Source of the DNA: Ilyomonas sp965199845
GTDB lineage: Bacteria; Bacteroidota; Bacteroidia; Chitinophagales; Chitinophagaceae
DNA length: 64,000 nucleotides
NCBI GenBank assembly: GCA_965199845.1
Contig: CBDATZ010000003.1
Location: 1 to 64,000 of the forward strand
Direction of reading: 5' to 3'
Both the position numbers and the translations under genes were made by a program. The first letter of the stretch is position 1; each line of letters begins with the position of its first letter. Shown here in pieces: positions 51,168 through 60,396 of this stretch. The notes below the pieces were generated by a model. It saw only the letters and a list, made by a program, of their open reading frames with translations. It did not search any database and was not told the DNA's origin.

Positions 51168-54100
51168 TTATCTTAACAATGTAATATCTCCTGTCTTTTG
51201 ATATTTTGTACCGTCAGAAAACTCAACGTTTAATACATAAGTATAAACTTCCTGCGGCTGCAAAACGCCTTTGTAAGTGCCATCCCAGCCTGTCTTCTGG
51301 CTGGTTCCGTTAAAAACCAGAACACCCCATCGGTTATAAATGCGCCAGTCCATTTTGGAAATACCATATCCTTTTACTGAAATGGTTCTGTTTGTGCCAT
51401 TTGGCGATATGGCATTTGGTACATCTACCAACGGTGTAACAATAGCCGATACGACATGTGTTACTGTATCTGAACATCCATACTGATTATAAGCAATCAA
51501 CATTACATTAAATGTATCTGTGCGGCCATAAATATGACTAATAGCAGTATCCAATTTTGTTGTAACCAGTTCATCACCATCATCAAAAATCCATTTATAA
51601 CGAGTGCCGCCGATAGATGTATTGAAGAACGTAGTTGGTGTATTATTTTGTGCTTGTAACGGGCTGAAAGTAAAGCCTGCAACCGGATTGGGACTTACTG
51701 TAATGGTAAATGGCTGCGATGTGCTTACTTTATTACAGGTTGATTCATCGGTTGCTGTAAGCGTTACAGTATAATTACCAGGTTCAGTATAAATATGCGT
51801 AGGATATTCTTCGGTTGATGTGGTTCCGTCGCCGAAATTCCATAAGAAAGTTTGTCCCGCTAACGATGTATTGTTGAATACAGCTGTATAAGGCACGCAA
51901 CCGGCAGGTGGAGTTTCAAACTGCGCTTTTACATTAGCTGCAATGCGTAAAGTATCTACTACTTCGTCCGGCGAATTGCAATAATTGGTGTCTATTAAAG
52001 ACAATTTCACAATATAAGTTCCTTCTGCTGCATAAGTATGATTGGCAGGTTGAATGGTTGTATCGGTTGTGCCATCACCAAAATCCCATACGAAAGATTT
52101 ATTGGTAAAAGGCTTGCCGGCCGGTGCGGTTGATGTATTATTAAACTGGTAAACTAAAGACGTACAAGGCGGGATTTTAATAGATTCAAAAGATAAATCA
52201 GCCTTGTCTTTCCTGGCTCTGATTATTGTGTAAGCCGTATCGGCAATATTACACGCAGACGAATCTATAGAAATCAGTCTCACCCTGTAATTTCCGATTT
52301 GCGTATAGGTATGAGAAATCGAATCAACCAAAGTTGTTACTTCAGGCGAACCATCACCAAAGTTCCAAACGAATTGTTTGCCTAAGTTTATAGTATCAAT
52401 AAAATTTACAGTCAGCGGCACACAACCGGTTGTATCATACGCCCGGCCATCAATACTCGCGCGAACGCCGTTGCCGATACCAGCTAATTCAAATGCAATT
52501 TTAATGGCCGCCAAATTACAACCCGCGCCGGTTCTGGCGTTGTTGTTTGGTGCATATACACCGGTCGTTGTAGGAAAACGAATATCTTTATAATTGGTAT
52601 AATAATCGCAGTTTGCGCAGACAGCCTGGTAAATAACACCTTGCTTATCAAAGCGGCTGGTTCCACCATCAACATGATCTCCAAATCCACCTCTTTGCCC
52701 GAAATAGCTTGCATAAAGTGGCGCTGCAGCATCTCGTTTTAATACAAAAAAGTAAAAATCAGAACCATCGGTTGTACTTTGTAAAGCTCTCGGCGTAGTA
52801 GAAATATACAACCCGATTGAACTTTGCCCCGGCAAATATTCAGAATTTACTTTGCCGGACCAGCCGGAAACGTAAACGTTTTCGCAACGGTCTACCAGGA
52901 AAGCCGTTGGTGATATGTCCGGAATGGAAGTTCCTTTTCCAAATACGGTTGAATACACATAACCACTCAAATCGGCTTTTATTTTACTGATAAACTGCTT
53001 TCCGTTTGCCTGACTCCAGGCTGCATTTACCACGGGCCAGGTTCCTGTCGTAGTTCCCATAATGTATGGAAAACTGAATTTATCGAATTGAATACCATAT
53101 ATCAAATCAGCACCGCCCGTTCCATAATAAGCTGTTTTTGTTAGTTGATAAGTGCTATTGTTGATGATGGAAACAAAGCCATCGCAATCGCCGCCTGTAA
53201 AGGCATTAAATGGTGCTGTGCTATTGGCTATGCCCGGTAAATTGTCGCTTGCGGTTGCGCCGGCTGTATAAATATTGTTATCGCTTGGATTTAATGCTAA
53301 AACAAAATTTGCATCATTGCCGGAGCCGCCTAAATAAGACGATAAATAAATGGTACTTAAGTCCGGCGAAGCTTTTATAATAACGCCATCCTGCTGGCCG
53401 CCGTTTACCTGTTGAAAAGCATTGGCTGTTACAGGATAATCAGAGGATTGTGTATTTGATGCTAAGTAAATATTTTTACTACCATCTGTAATGACTTCAG
53501 AACGGGCATCGTCGCCGTAATTTCTTCTGAGGCTTGCCGTGCCGCCGGGTTCTTTATATTTAGGACGAATATTTACGCCATCATCTCTTGTTCCTCCGAT
53601 TCTGCGCGAAGCCATCAACGCACCCGAACCATTCAATTTGGTAAGAACAATATCTATATCTCCGCCACCGCCATCGGGTCCAAATTTGCTAATCGTAGAA
53701 GGATAATTTTTTGAACTGCTTCTGCCGGCAATGATAAGACTGCCATCGGCATCGGTAACCAAACTGTGTGGCTGTTCGTCGCCACTGCCGCCTAAATATG
53801 TTCCAAATACAAGTGTAGATCCGTTCTTGCTGAATTTTTCAATACCTATATCTATGCCGCCGCCGGTTCCTTCCGAATTATCGCCATCAGAAAACACGCG
53901 GCTGTAAGCGCCTAATGTGGTAGGAAAACCATTGCCGAACGAGATGCCGCCAGCATATAAATTACCGGCTCCGTCGTAAGTCGCTGTATAGCCCCAATTA
54001 TCCGACGTACTACCGGATAATGTACAAAACACAAGTGTCGGGTCAATGATAAAGGTTGATGTTTTATCGTAAGAATCTGTTTTGAACCGAACGGTATTTC

Positions 54101-54890
54101 CACTTACAACATAGCTTACATTGACAGACGTTTTCGTGGTCGCTGATGTTTGATACGCAATCGGCGATAACTCTGTAACATCGCCCAAAGATGTAGCAAC
54201 AATCAGGTTGCCTTTCTTTATTTTTAAGCCATTTGTACCTTCGAACTGCAGCGCTATTTTGCTTACATCTGCGCCGGGATGAACAATAATATCATATTTC
54301 AATCGCGTATTGTAAGTATAATACCTGACATCAATATTCGGATACATATTTTTATAAACAACTGCCTGGTAAATTTTACAGCCGGATGCCCATTTGCTTT
54401 TATCATTACCCAAGTAGTAGTTGTTATACGTGCCGGCATCTTTATCAGGCTGTACCTGCGGAGAAGCGGAAGCTCCGATAAAAGTAACTTCATAAGCATG
54501 TGAATGAAGTAGAAACTTCGGATCTTTATCATTATTATTCCCCGGATTCTTACCATCGTTTACCTGCCAAGAATGACCATTATTTGTAAGAATAGGAACG
54601 GTTGCAGAATCTTTATGGGCGCCATAATAATCAGAAATTGTCTTTAAGTCATCAGCGCTGTTTATCAAAACGCGGTAACCGTTTTTTTCAAGAAAAAATC
54701 CACCGCCGTTTATATCACCTGAAAAATTTACACGGCTGTCCCATTGTCCTTTGTTTTCTGTAAACTGAATATATTGTGCTTTTGAAGCCAGGGAAAGCAA
54801 GACGCAAAGAGTAAAGAAGAAAAGTGTACAATATACTTTCAAAACATTTGTTTTATCAATCTTTCCCGGAATTCTGATTTTATAATGCAT
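51168..54890 (-). CDS. Giant T9SS-secreted adhesin-like protein with PKD domains
   Basis: 1240 residues from ATG 54888-54890. A signal peptide (ending LASKAQY) precedes an N-terminal domain with FTENKGQWDSRVNFSGD, then a middle part rich in beta-propeller-type repeats (LVFGTYLGGSGDEQPHSL, IYLSSYLGGSGND), four or more PKD-like domains (FVWNFGDGSPEVTTL, FVWDFGDGTTDTT, FLWNFGDGTTSTEE) and a C-terminal gliding-type T9SS domain: VPNAISPNGTNRTI, IYNRWGVLVFNG and YTYVLNVEFSDG. It is exported by type IX secretion and likely acts at the cell surface in adhesion or motility. The start at 54926 (TTG) is not used. Confidence 0.88.
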   Translation of the reverse strand: MHYKIRIPGKIDKTNVLKVYCTLFFFTLCVLLSLASKAQYIQFTENKGQWDSRVNFSGDINGGGFFLEKNGYRVLINSADDLKTISDYYGAHKDSATVPILTNNGHSWQVNDGKNPGNNNDKDPKFLLHSHAYEVTFIGASASPQVQPDKDAGTYNNYYLGNDKSKWASGCKIYQAVVYKNMYPNIDVRYYTYNTRLKYDIIVHPGADVSKIALQFEGTNGLKIKKGNLIVATSLGDVTELSPIAYQTSATTKTSVNVSYVVSGNTVRFKTDSYDKTSTFIIDPTLVFCTLSGSTSDNWGYTATYDGAGNLYAGGISFGNGFPTTLGAYSRVFSDGDNSEGTGGGIDIGIEKFSKNGSTLVFGTYLGGSGDEQPHSLVTDADGSLIIAGRSSSKNYPSTISKFGPDGGGGDIDIVLTKLNGSGALMASRRIGGTRDDGVNIRPKYKEPGGTASLRRNYGDDARSEVITDGSKNIYLASNTQSSDYPVTANAFQQVNGGQQDGVIIKASPDLSTIYLSSYLGGSGNDANFVLALNPSDNNIYTAGATASDNLPGIANSTAPFNAFTGGDCDGFVSIINNSTYQLTKTAYYGTGGADLIYGIQFDKFSFPYIMGTTTGTWPVVNAAWSQANGKQFISKIKADLSGYVYSTVFGKGTSIPDISPTAFLVDRCENVYVSGWSGKVNSEYLPGQSSIGLYISTTPRALQSTTDGSDFYFFVLKRDAAAPLYASYFGQRGGFGDHVDGGTSRFDKQGVIYQAVCANCDYYTNYKDIRFPTTTGVYAPNNNARTGAGCNLAAIKIAFELAGIGNGVRASIDGRAYDTTGCVPLTVNFIDTINLGKQFVWNFGDGSPEVTTLVDSISHTYTQIGNYRVRLISIDSSACNIADTAYTIIRARKDKADLSFESIKIPPCTSLVYQFNNTSTAPAGKPFTNKSFVWDFGDGTTDTTIQPANHTYAAEGTYIVKLSLIDTNYCNSPDEVVDTLRIAANVKAQFETPPAGCVPYTAVFNNTSLAGQTFLWNFGDGTTSTEEYPTHIYTEPGNYTVTLTATDESTCNKVSTSQPFTITVSPNPVAGFTFSPLQAQNNTPTTFFNTSIGGTRYKWIFDDGDELVTTKLDTAISHIYGRTDTFNVMLIAYNQYGCSDTVTHVVSAIVTPLVDVPNAISPNGTNRTISVKGYGISKMDWRIYNRWGVLVFNGTSQKTGWDGTYKGVLQPQEVYTYVLNVEFSDGTKYQKTGDITLLR

Positions 54891-55193
54891 GTGGTTATTT
54901 CCCGACTTAATGTAAATCAATATCAAATTTTGTACTCATTGCTATCAACTTAGGATAACAATACAATTATTTAAAAAATAGTGTACAATGAAGTTAAACA
55001 AATAACATCATCCTGCTAAATAATCAAATTCTTATAAGTTCAATCAGAGAGGTATTTTGGCGGCAATCAATCGTAGTAACGATAACTTTGTTTTCCGATT
55101 CATCAGCTTACATAAACAACTGCTTTCGTTTAAACAAACCTGTTTTTACTTTTTATAAAAGTAAGCATTCGTTAAATGAAATGCTATTCATTT
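54891..55193. other. Intergenic region, no gene seen
   Basis: About 300 AT-rich bases between the large secreted protein and recG. It should carry the promoter of the minus-strand adhesin unit. No coding frame or strong hairpin was recognised. Confidence 0.4.
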
Positions 55194-57287
55194 TTAAGAA
55201 ATTTTACTCCAGGCAGTTTTGCCTTGCTGAAGCTGTAAAAAGGTTTGTAAAGCCCTATTCTTTTCAGATTGAAGATGCGGATCTTCTTCAACAAGCTTTT
55301 CTGCATAAGAACGTGCGCTCATCAATAATTCTTTATCATCAACCAAACTTGCCAGTTTAAAATTTAAAGCTCCGCTTTGCCTGGTACCTTCTATTTCGCC
55401 GGGACCGCGCAGCTCCAGGTCTTTTTCCGCAATCTTAAAACCATCGTTGGTACTGCACATAATATCTATACGTTGTTTGGCATCGTTTCCTGCTTTCGAT
55501 CCGGTTAAAAGAATGCAAAAACTTTGCTCGCTTCCGCGCCCCACACGCCCTCGTAACTGGTGTAATTGCGACAAGCCAAATTTCTCTGCGCTTTCAATCA
55601 CCATAACACTTGCATTTGGCACATTCACACCTACTTCAATTACCGTTGTGCTCACCATAATATTTGTATCGCCGGTTATAAAGCGTTGCATATTCAAATC
55701 CTTTTGCTCATAAGGTTGCCGTCCATGAACCATACTGATATGCCACTTCGGTTCGGGAAAGAAACTTTTTACCTGTTCGTAACCTTGCATCAAATCTTCA
55801 TAACTAAGCTTTTCGCTTTCTTCTATTAACGGGTAAATGATATAAGCCTGCCTGCCTTTATCAATTTCACTCCGGATGAAACCCATAATATTCGCGCGGT
55901 GCATTTCGTTGCGATGTACCGTAGTTATCGGTTTGCGGCCTGGCGGCAATTCATCAATCACACTATAATCCAAATCGCCGTAAGCCGTCATGGCCAGTGT
56001 TCTTGGAATTGGCGTTGCTGTCATCACCAATACATGCGGATGAATAGCCGCTTTATTCCACAACTTAGCTCGTTGCGCTACGCCAAAACGATGCTGTTCA
56101 TCTATAATTGCCAATCCGAAATTTTGAAATTGAACCGGATCTTCAATAATGGCATGTGTTCCGATAATGAAATGCATAGTTCCATCTGCCAGGCTTTGCA
56201 ATATTTCTTTCCGCTGCTTTGTTTTTGTACTGCCGGTAAGCAAACCAATTTTTACCGGCAGGTCTTTTACCAGATTCTGCAATCCGTCAAAATGTTGCCT
56301 TGCCAGAATTTCTGTCGGCGCCATCAAACAACTTTGATAGCCATTATCTGCGGCAAGCAGCATACAAAGCAGAGCGACAATTGTTTTTCCGCTTCCCACA
56401 TCGCCTTGTAACAAACGGTTCATTTGATGACCATGCGCCGTATCGTTTCGTATTTCCCGTAATACGCGTTTTTGCGCGCCGGTTAGTTCGAAAGGAAGAT
56501 AATTGCTGTAAAAGTCGTTAAAGAAACTGCCTACCTTTTCAAATACGATTCCGCGGCTGCTTCGGTTGCGATTGATGCGGGTAATATTTAACCTGACTTG
56601 TGCAATAAATAATTCTTCAAATTTTAAACGGCGAAGCGCTTCCTCGTATTGTCGCTGCGACGTGGGAAAATGAATTTGCTGAAAAGCCGTAAGTCGTGGC
56701 AGCAAACGGAGATTTGTTACGATTTGTTCCGGTAAAATTTCGGGCATATCTCTCTCTGAAAGCTGAGACAATAAAGCGGAGGTAAGTTTACCAATTTGCC
56801 GCGCGTTTAAGCCGCGAACTTTTAGTTTTTCTGTGGTTGAATAAATCGGTTCTAAAAAAGCTTTGCCTTCGGCTTTTGCATCGCTAACCAATTCAATTTC
56901 CGGATGCGACATTTGCGGTTTGCCGTTAAAGAAAGATGTTTTTCCATACACAAGATAAAACTCGCCTTCGTTTAAAATTTTCTCAATCCAGTTAATACCC
57001 TGAAACCAAGTAAGCTCAAGTGTTCCGCTTGAATCTTTTAAATGAGCGATCAAACGCCGAGAACGTTTTTCGCCTGTTATTTCAAAGAATACCAACCTGC
57101 CGCTGACTTGTGTAAAATCTGTTTCCGGCGTTATAGATGAAACCAGGGAAACTTTTGTCTTATCAATATAACGAATCGGGTAGTGTTCGAGCAAATCGCG
57201 AAACGTAAGAATGCTTAAGTCTTTGCGCAGCATATCGCCACGTAAAGGTCCAACACCTTTTAAGTATTCGATAGGAGAATTGAGTAT
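55194..57287 (-). CDS. recG: ATP-dependent DNA helicase RecG
   Basis: Branch-migrating helicase for stalled replication forks and recombination. Walker A (LLQGDVGSGKT), DEQH box (DEQHRFG), TATPIPRT, and the late QLRGRVGRGSEQSFC motif are intact. The first ATG (57231-57233) would start at MLRKDLSILTF, but the conserved family N terminus SILNSPIEYLKGVGPLRGD continues upstream in frame, with no ATG, GTG or TTG before a stop at 57321-57323. Candidates are ATA 57285-57287 (used here, gives MLNSPIEYLKGVGP) or ATC 57303-57305. About 697 residues. The wedge domain is otherwise normal. Confidence 0.9.
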   Translation of the reverse strand: MLNSPIEYLKGVGPLRGDMLRKDLSILTFRDLLEHYPIRYIDKTKVSLVSSITPETDFTQVSGRLVFFEITGEKRSRRLIAHLKDSSGTLELTWFQGINWIEKILNEGEFYLVYGKTSFFNGKPQMSHPEIELVSDAKAEGKAFLEPIYSTTEKLKVRGLNARQIGKLTSALLSQLSERDMPEILPEQIVTNLRLLPRLTAFQQIHFPTSQRQYEEALRRLKFEELFIAQVRLNITRINRNRSSRGIVFEKVGSFFNDFYSNYLPFELTGAQKRVLREIRNDTAHGHQMNRLLQGDVGSGKTIVALLCMLLAADNGYQSCLMAPTEILARQHFDGLQNLVKDLPVKIGLLTGSTKTKQRKEILQSLADGTMHFIIGTHAIIEDPVQFQNFGLAIIDEQHRFGVAQRAKLWNKAAIHPHVLVMTATPIPRTLAMTAYGDLDYSVIDELPPGRKPITTVHRNEMHRANIMGFIRSEIDKGRQAYIIYPLIEESEKLSYEDLMQGYEQVKSFFPEPKWHISMVHGRQPYEQKDLNMQRFITGDTNIMVSTTVIEVGVNVPNASVMVIESAEKFGLSQLHQLRGRVGRGSEQSFCILLTGSKAGNDAKQRIDIMCSTNDGFKIAEKDLELRGPGEIEGTRQSGALNFKLASLVDDKELLMSARSYAEKLVEEDPHLQSEKNRALQTFLQLQQGKTAWSKIS

Positions 57288-57389
57288 GGAAGCTACTGGC
57301 GCGATTGCTAAATAATTTGGTTACAAATATCGGGAAATGAAGTGGCTGCAAAGAAATATTAACAACGGCTTTTATTATGGTGATAACAC

Positions 57390-57424
57390 TTGATTTAAAG
57401 CGCTCTTTTTCCTTCTTATCTTTG
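57390..57424 (+). promoter_or_regulatory. Promoter of lysA
   Basis: TTG at 57390-57392 and TATCTTTG at 57417-57424 (24 bases between) match the phylum's -33/-7 pattern. The -7 box ends 5 bases before the lysA ATG, so the leader is very short. Confidence 0.5.
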
Positions 57425-57429
57425 TACTT

Positions 57430-58644
57430 ATGTTGGAAGTATTGTCTCATGCGCAGTTAGTTGATATTGCGAACCAATTCGGAACTCCGGTTTATGTATA
57501 TCATGCCGAAAAAATAGAACAGCAGTTAGAAGAATTGAAACAGGCTTTTGCCGATTGTAACGCGAAGTTTTTTTATGCCTGTAAAGCATTAACAAATGTG
57601 AACATTTTAAAACTGATTAACCGGTTTGGCGCCAATATAGATTGCGTAAGTATCAACGAAGTGAAGCTCGCGCTGCGCGCGGGTTTTGAGCCAAAACGAA
57701 TTTTGTTTACACCGAATTGTGTTGACTTTGCCGAGATAGAAGAAGGTAAAAATTTAGGTGTGAATTTAAACATAGATAATATATCAATTCTTGAACAATT
57801 TGGCAATCGTTATGGCAATAGCTACCCGGTTTGTATTCGCCTGAATCCGCACATAATGGCAGGCGGAAATTATAAGATTTCAACCGGTCATATTGATAGC
57901 AAATTTGGTATTTCCATTCACCAGATGCGGCATATTGAGCGCGTGGTAAAAACGGCAAATCTGCATGTCAATGGCTTGCACATGCACACCGGAAGCGAGA
58001 TAAAAGACATTAATGTTTTTCTGCAGGGATTGGAAGTGATGTTTGATATGGCGACACATTTTCCGGACATTGAATTTATAGATTTGGGAAGTGGTTTTAA
58101 AGTTCCTTACCAGGAATCGGAATTGGCTACCGATGTTCGTGAATTGGGAAGCAAAGTTGCCGAAGCGTTTCAGAAATACGAAGAAGAAACCGGCAGGAAA
58201 TTAGAAGTTTGGTTTGAGCCAGGTAAATATTTAGTGAGCGAATGCGGTTATTTTGTAGTAAAAGCAAATGTGGTTAAGCAAACAACAGCCACTGTTTTTG
58301 TAGGAATCAATTCTGGTTTTAATCATTTGATAAGACCTATGTTTTATGATGCGTTTCACCGTATTGAAAATATCAGCAATCCGAATGGCGCGGAACGGAT
58401 TTATACGGTTGTAGGAAATATTTGCGAGACCGACACATTTGCCTGGGACAGGAAAATAAACGAAGTGCGCGAAGGCGATTATCTGGTTTTTTATAATGCC
58501 GGCGCGTATGGTTTTGAAATGAGCAGCAATTTTAATTCGAGATTAAAACCAGCCGAAGTTTTAGTGATGAATGGCGAAGCCAAACTAATAAGGAAGCGTG
58601 ATGTGTTTGAAGATTTATTGAAGAACCAGGTGGAAGTAATGTAA
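57430..58644 (+). CDS. lysA: Diaminopimelate decarboxylase
   Basis: Last step of lysine synthesis, decarboxylating meso-diaminopimelate. PLP-binding Lys52 (FFYACKALTN), the GxGF loop in DLGSGFKVPY, EPGKYLV and CETDTFAWDR with the substrate-binding Cys are all present. 404 residues, normal length. Followed by a repeat-rich spacer and an ABC ATPase gene. A very short leader is predicted from the position of the -7 box. Confidence 0.93.
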   Translation: MLEVLSHAQLVDIANQFGTPVYVYHAEKIEQQLEELKQAFADCNAKFFYACKALTNVNILKLINRFGANIDCVSINEVKLALRAGFEPKRILFTPNCVDFAEIEEGKNLGVNLNIDNISILEQFGNRYGNSYPVCIRLNPHIMAGGNYKISTGHIDSKFGISIHQMRHIERVVKTANLHVNGLHMHTGSEIKDINVFLQGLEVMFDMATHFPDIEFIDLGSGFKVPYQESELATDVRELGSKVAEAFQKYEEETGRKLEVWFEPGKYLVSECGYFVVKANVVKQTTATVFVGINSGFNHLIRPMFYDAFHRIENISNPNGAERIYTVVGNICETDTFAWDRKINEVREGDYLVFYNAGAYGFEMSSNFNSRLKPAEVLVMNGEAKLIRKRDVFEDLLKNQVEVM

Positions 58645-58712
58645 TAGTAAGAATCAAGAGACAAGAATCAAGGTTCAAGGAACAAGAAGAAAGATATAAG
58701 AATCAGGAATGG
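58645..58712. repeat. AAGAATCAAG-type low-complexity tract, locus B
   Basis: AAGAATCAAG occurs at 58649-58658 and 58663-58672 and again as AAGAATCAGG at 58698-58707, with related words (TTCAAGGAACAAGAAG) between. The purine-rich tract fills the lysA-mlaF gap and resembles that at 21038-21200. Confidence 0.5.
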
Positions 58713-58758
58713 ATTTTAGGATATGATTTCGATTAAATAAAAATGTGAGCAAAGTAGT

Positions 58759-59544
58759 ATGATAGTAATAAAAGACATGAATAAAAGCTTCGGTGATAAG
58801 AAGATTTTAAGCAATGTGAACCTGACCATGCAGACGGGAAAATGTAACCTGATTATTGGTTCGAGCGGTAGCGGAAAAACGGTGATGATGAAGGTAATGA
58901 TTGGTTTGTTTGAACCCGATTCCGGCGAGATTTGTTATGACGATCAGGACATGGTACAAATGAATTTTGATGAACGCAAACAACTGCGCCAACAGATAGG
59001 AATGTTGTTTCAGGGTTCGGCTTTGTTTGATTCAAAAAACGTGGAAAGTAATATTATGTTTCCGCTGGAAATGTTTACTGCCATGACTTATCGCGAGCGC
59101 AAACGCAGGGTAAATGAAGTGTTGGAAAAAGTGAATCTGAAAGACGCAAACAAGAAGTTTCCGGCAGAAATCAGCGGTGGTATGATGAAGCGTGTAGGCA
59201 TTGCGCGGGCTATTGTTTTAAACCCGAAATATTTGTTTTGCGATGAGCCAAATTCCGGGCTTGATCCGCAAACATCAGGATTGATTGATGAATTGATTCA
59301 TGATATAACGGTTGAATATAACATGACAACGATTATCAATACGCACGACATGAACAGCGTGATGACAGTCGGTGACCATATTATTTATATGACGGAAGGA
59401 AGTAAGCAATGGGAAGGTACAAAAGATGATATTATTTATAGCAAAAACAAGCGTTTGAATGAATTTATTTTTGCATCAGAATTTTTACAGGACGCCAAAG
59501 ACAAGAGAATTGAAGATGCAGAAGCGGAGCATAAAAAGCATTAA
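58759..59544 (+). CDS. MlaF-like ABC transporter ATP-binding protein
   Basis: 261 residues. Walker A GSSGSGKT (34-41), the Q-loop region GMLFQGSALFDS, signature ISGGMMKRVGIARA and Walker B YLFCDEPNSGLDPQTS are complete. The sequence follows the MlaF/TtgA2 type, which drives lipid transport between the membranes. The permease (MlaE) and MCE protein, usually adjacent, are absent: lysA lies upstream, and a NUDIX gene on the other strand overlaps its end by 4 bp. The C-terminal tail is strongly charged (DAEAEHKKH). Confidence 0.85.
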   Translation: MIVIKDMNKSFGDKKILSNVNLTMQTGKCNLIIGSSGSGKTVMMKVMIGLFEPDSGEICYDDQDMVQMNFDERKQLRQQIGMLFQGSALFDSKNVESNIMFPLEMFTAMTYRERKRRVNEVLEKVNLKDANKKFPAEISGGMMKRVGIARAIVLNPKYLFCDEPNSGLDPQTSGLIDELIHDITVEYNMTTIINTHDMNSVMTVGDHIIYMTEGSKQWEGTKDDIIYSKNKRLNEFIFASEFLQDAKDKRIEDAEAEHKKH

Positions 59545-60014
59545 TGTTTTTGCCTGATAATTTCCAATAGCGCATCTACAAACGGATGCTGGCTTTCATA
59601 CATTTTTATTTTGGCTTCTTCAACCGTAAACCAGTTTGCATTATCGGTTTCAGGAAACGATTGCATATTACCCGATTTTGGCGGCCATTCCATTTGAAAT
59701 AAATTGGAGCTTACAAATGGTTTTTCAAAGTATTCATTAACCGCCCAGGCTGTAATTACTTTTCCGCTTTTTAGTTTTACCGACGTTAATTGAATGAAAT
59801 TAGTTGCCGAGATTGTATTGCCTGTTTCTTCGTTAAACTCACGCTGCGCAACGGTTAGCGGGTTTTCATCATCGTTGTATTCACCTTTTGGTATTGACCA
59901 GACGCCATTGTCTTTTTTTGTAAAAAAAGGTCCGCCGGGATGAACCAATAATATCTTCAAAACATTGTTTTCATCGAAATAATAGACAACTAAACCCGCG
60001 CTTTTTTTCGCCAT
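59541..60014 (-). CDS. NUDIX hydrolase
   Basis: 157 residues with the complete Nudix box G-x5-E-x7-REFNEETGN (Gly44, Glu50, Arg58, Glu62, Glu63) after VWSIPKGEYNDDEN. Nudix enzymes hydrolyse nucleoside-diphosphate derivatives; this one resembles diadenosine or dinucleotide polyphosphatases, but substrate is not certain. It lies 2 bp behind the small membrane protein gene and the two should form one transcript. Confidence 0.85.
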   Translation of the reverse strand: MAKKSAGLVVYYFDENNVLKILLVHPGGPFFTKKDNGVWSIPKGEYNDDENPLTVAQREFNEETGNTISATNFIQLTSVKLKSGKVITAWAVNEYFEKPFVSSNLFQMEWPPKSGNMQSFPETDNANWFTVEEAKIKMYESQHPFVDALLEIIRQKH

Positions 60015-60016
60015 AA

Positions 60017-60322
60017 TTAATACGTTGTATAAATGATGAGCAAGCCAACAAAAATGATGATAATCATGCCAGCGAAAAACAAAATATCAGCCCATTTTTC
60101 AAGTCTTTCATTTTCTTCTTTTCGCAAGGCGGAATAGGAGAGAAGCGATGCTATAATGAAGATAGAAGTATCTAAAGCGAGAATTTCATCGGCATAAGTT
60201 TGCACGCCGGTTTTCATAATGCGAAAAATAGAAATAACGGTAAGACAAACGCCAACCATAGTATTAGAACCAGAAAAAACATAGGAAGCGATGCGCCTGT
60301 TGTTTACAGTTTTTTTCTGCAT
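60017..60322 (-). CDS. Small three-helix membrane protein
   Basis: 101 residues with three hydrophobic helices, starting MQKKTVNNRRIASYVFSGSN. A charged loop (RKEENERLEKWAD) lies between helices 2 and 3. Not recognised. It sits 2 bp before the NUDIX start, suggesting joint expression. No function is proposed. Confidence 0.6.
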   Translation of the reverse strand: MQKKTVNNRRIASYVFSGSNTMVGVCLTVISIFRIMKTGVQTYADEILALDTSIFIIASLLSYSALRKEENERLEKWADILFFAGMIIIIFVGLLIIYTTY

Positions 60323-60396
60323 AAAAGAAGTGATTTCGTAATAAACTCAATACTTAGATGTGGAACAGAATTGATAAAGTAGTTATAGTTTAATCA

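Noticed and set aside
57163..57450. Minus-strand frame overlapping the recG start
   Set aside because: Different frame from the conserved RecG N terminus, no recognisable motif; it is an out-of-frame shadow.
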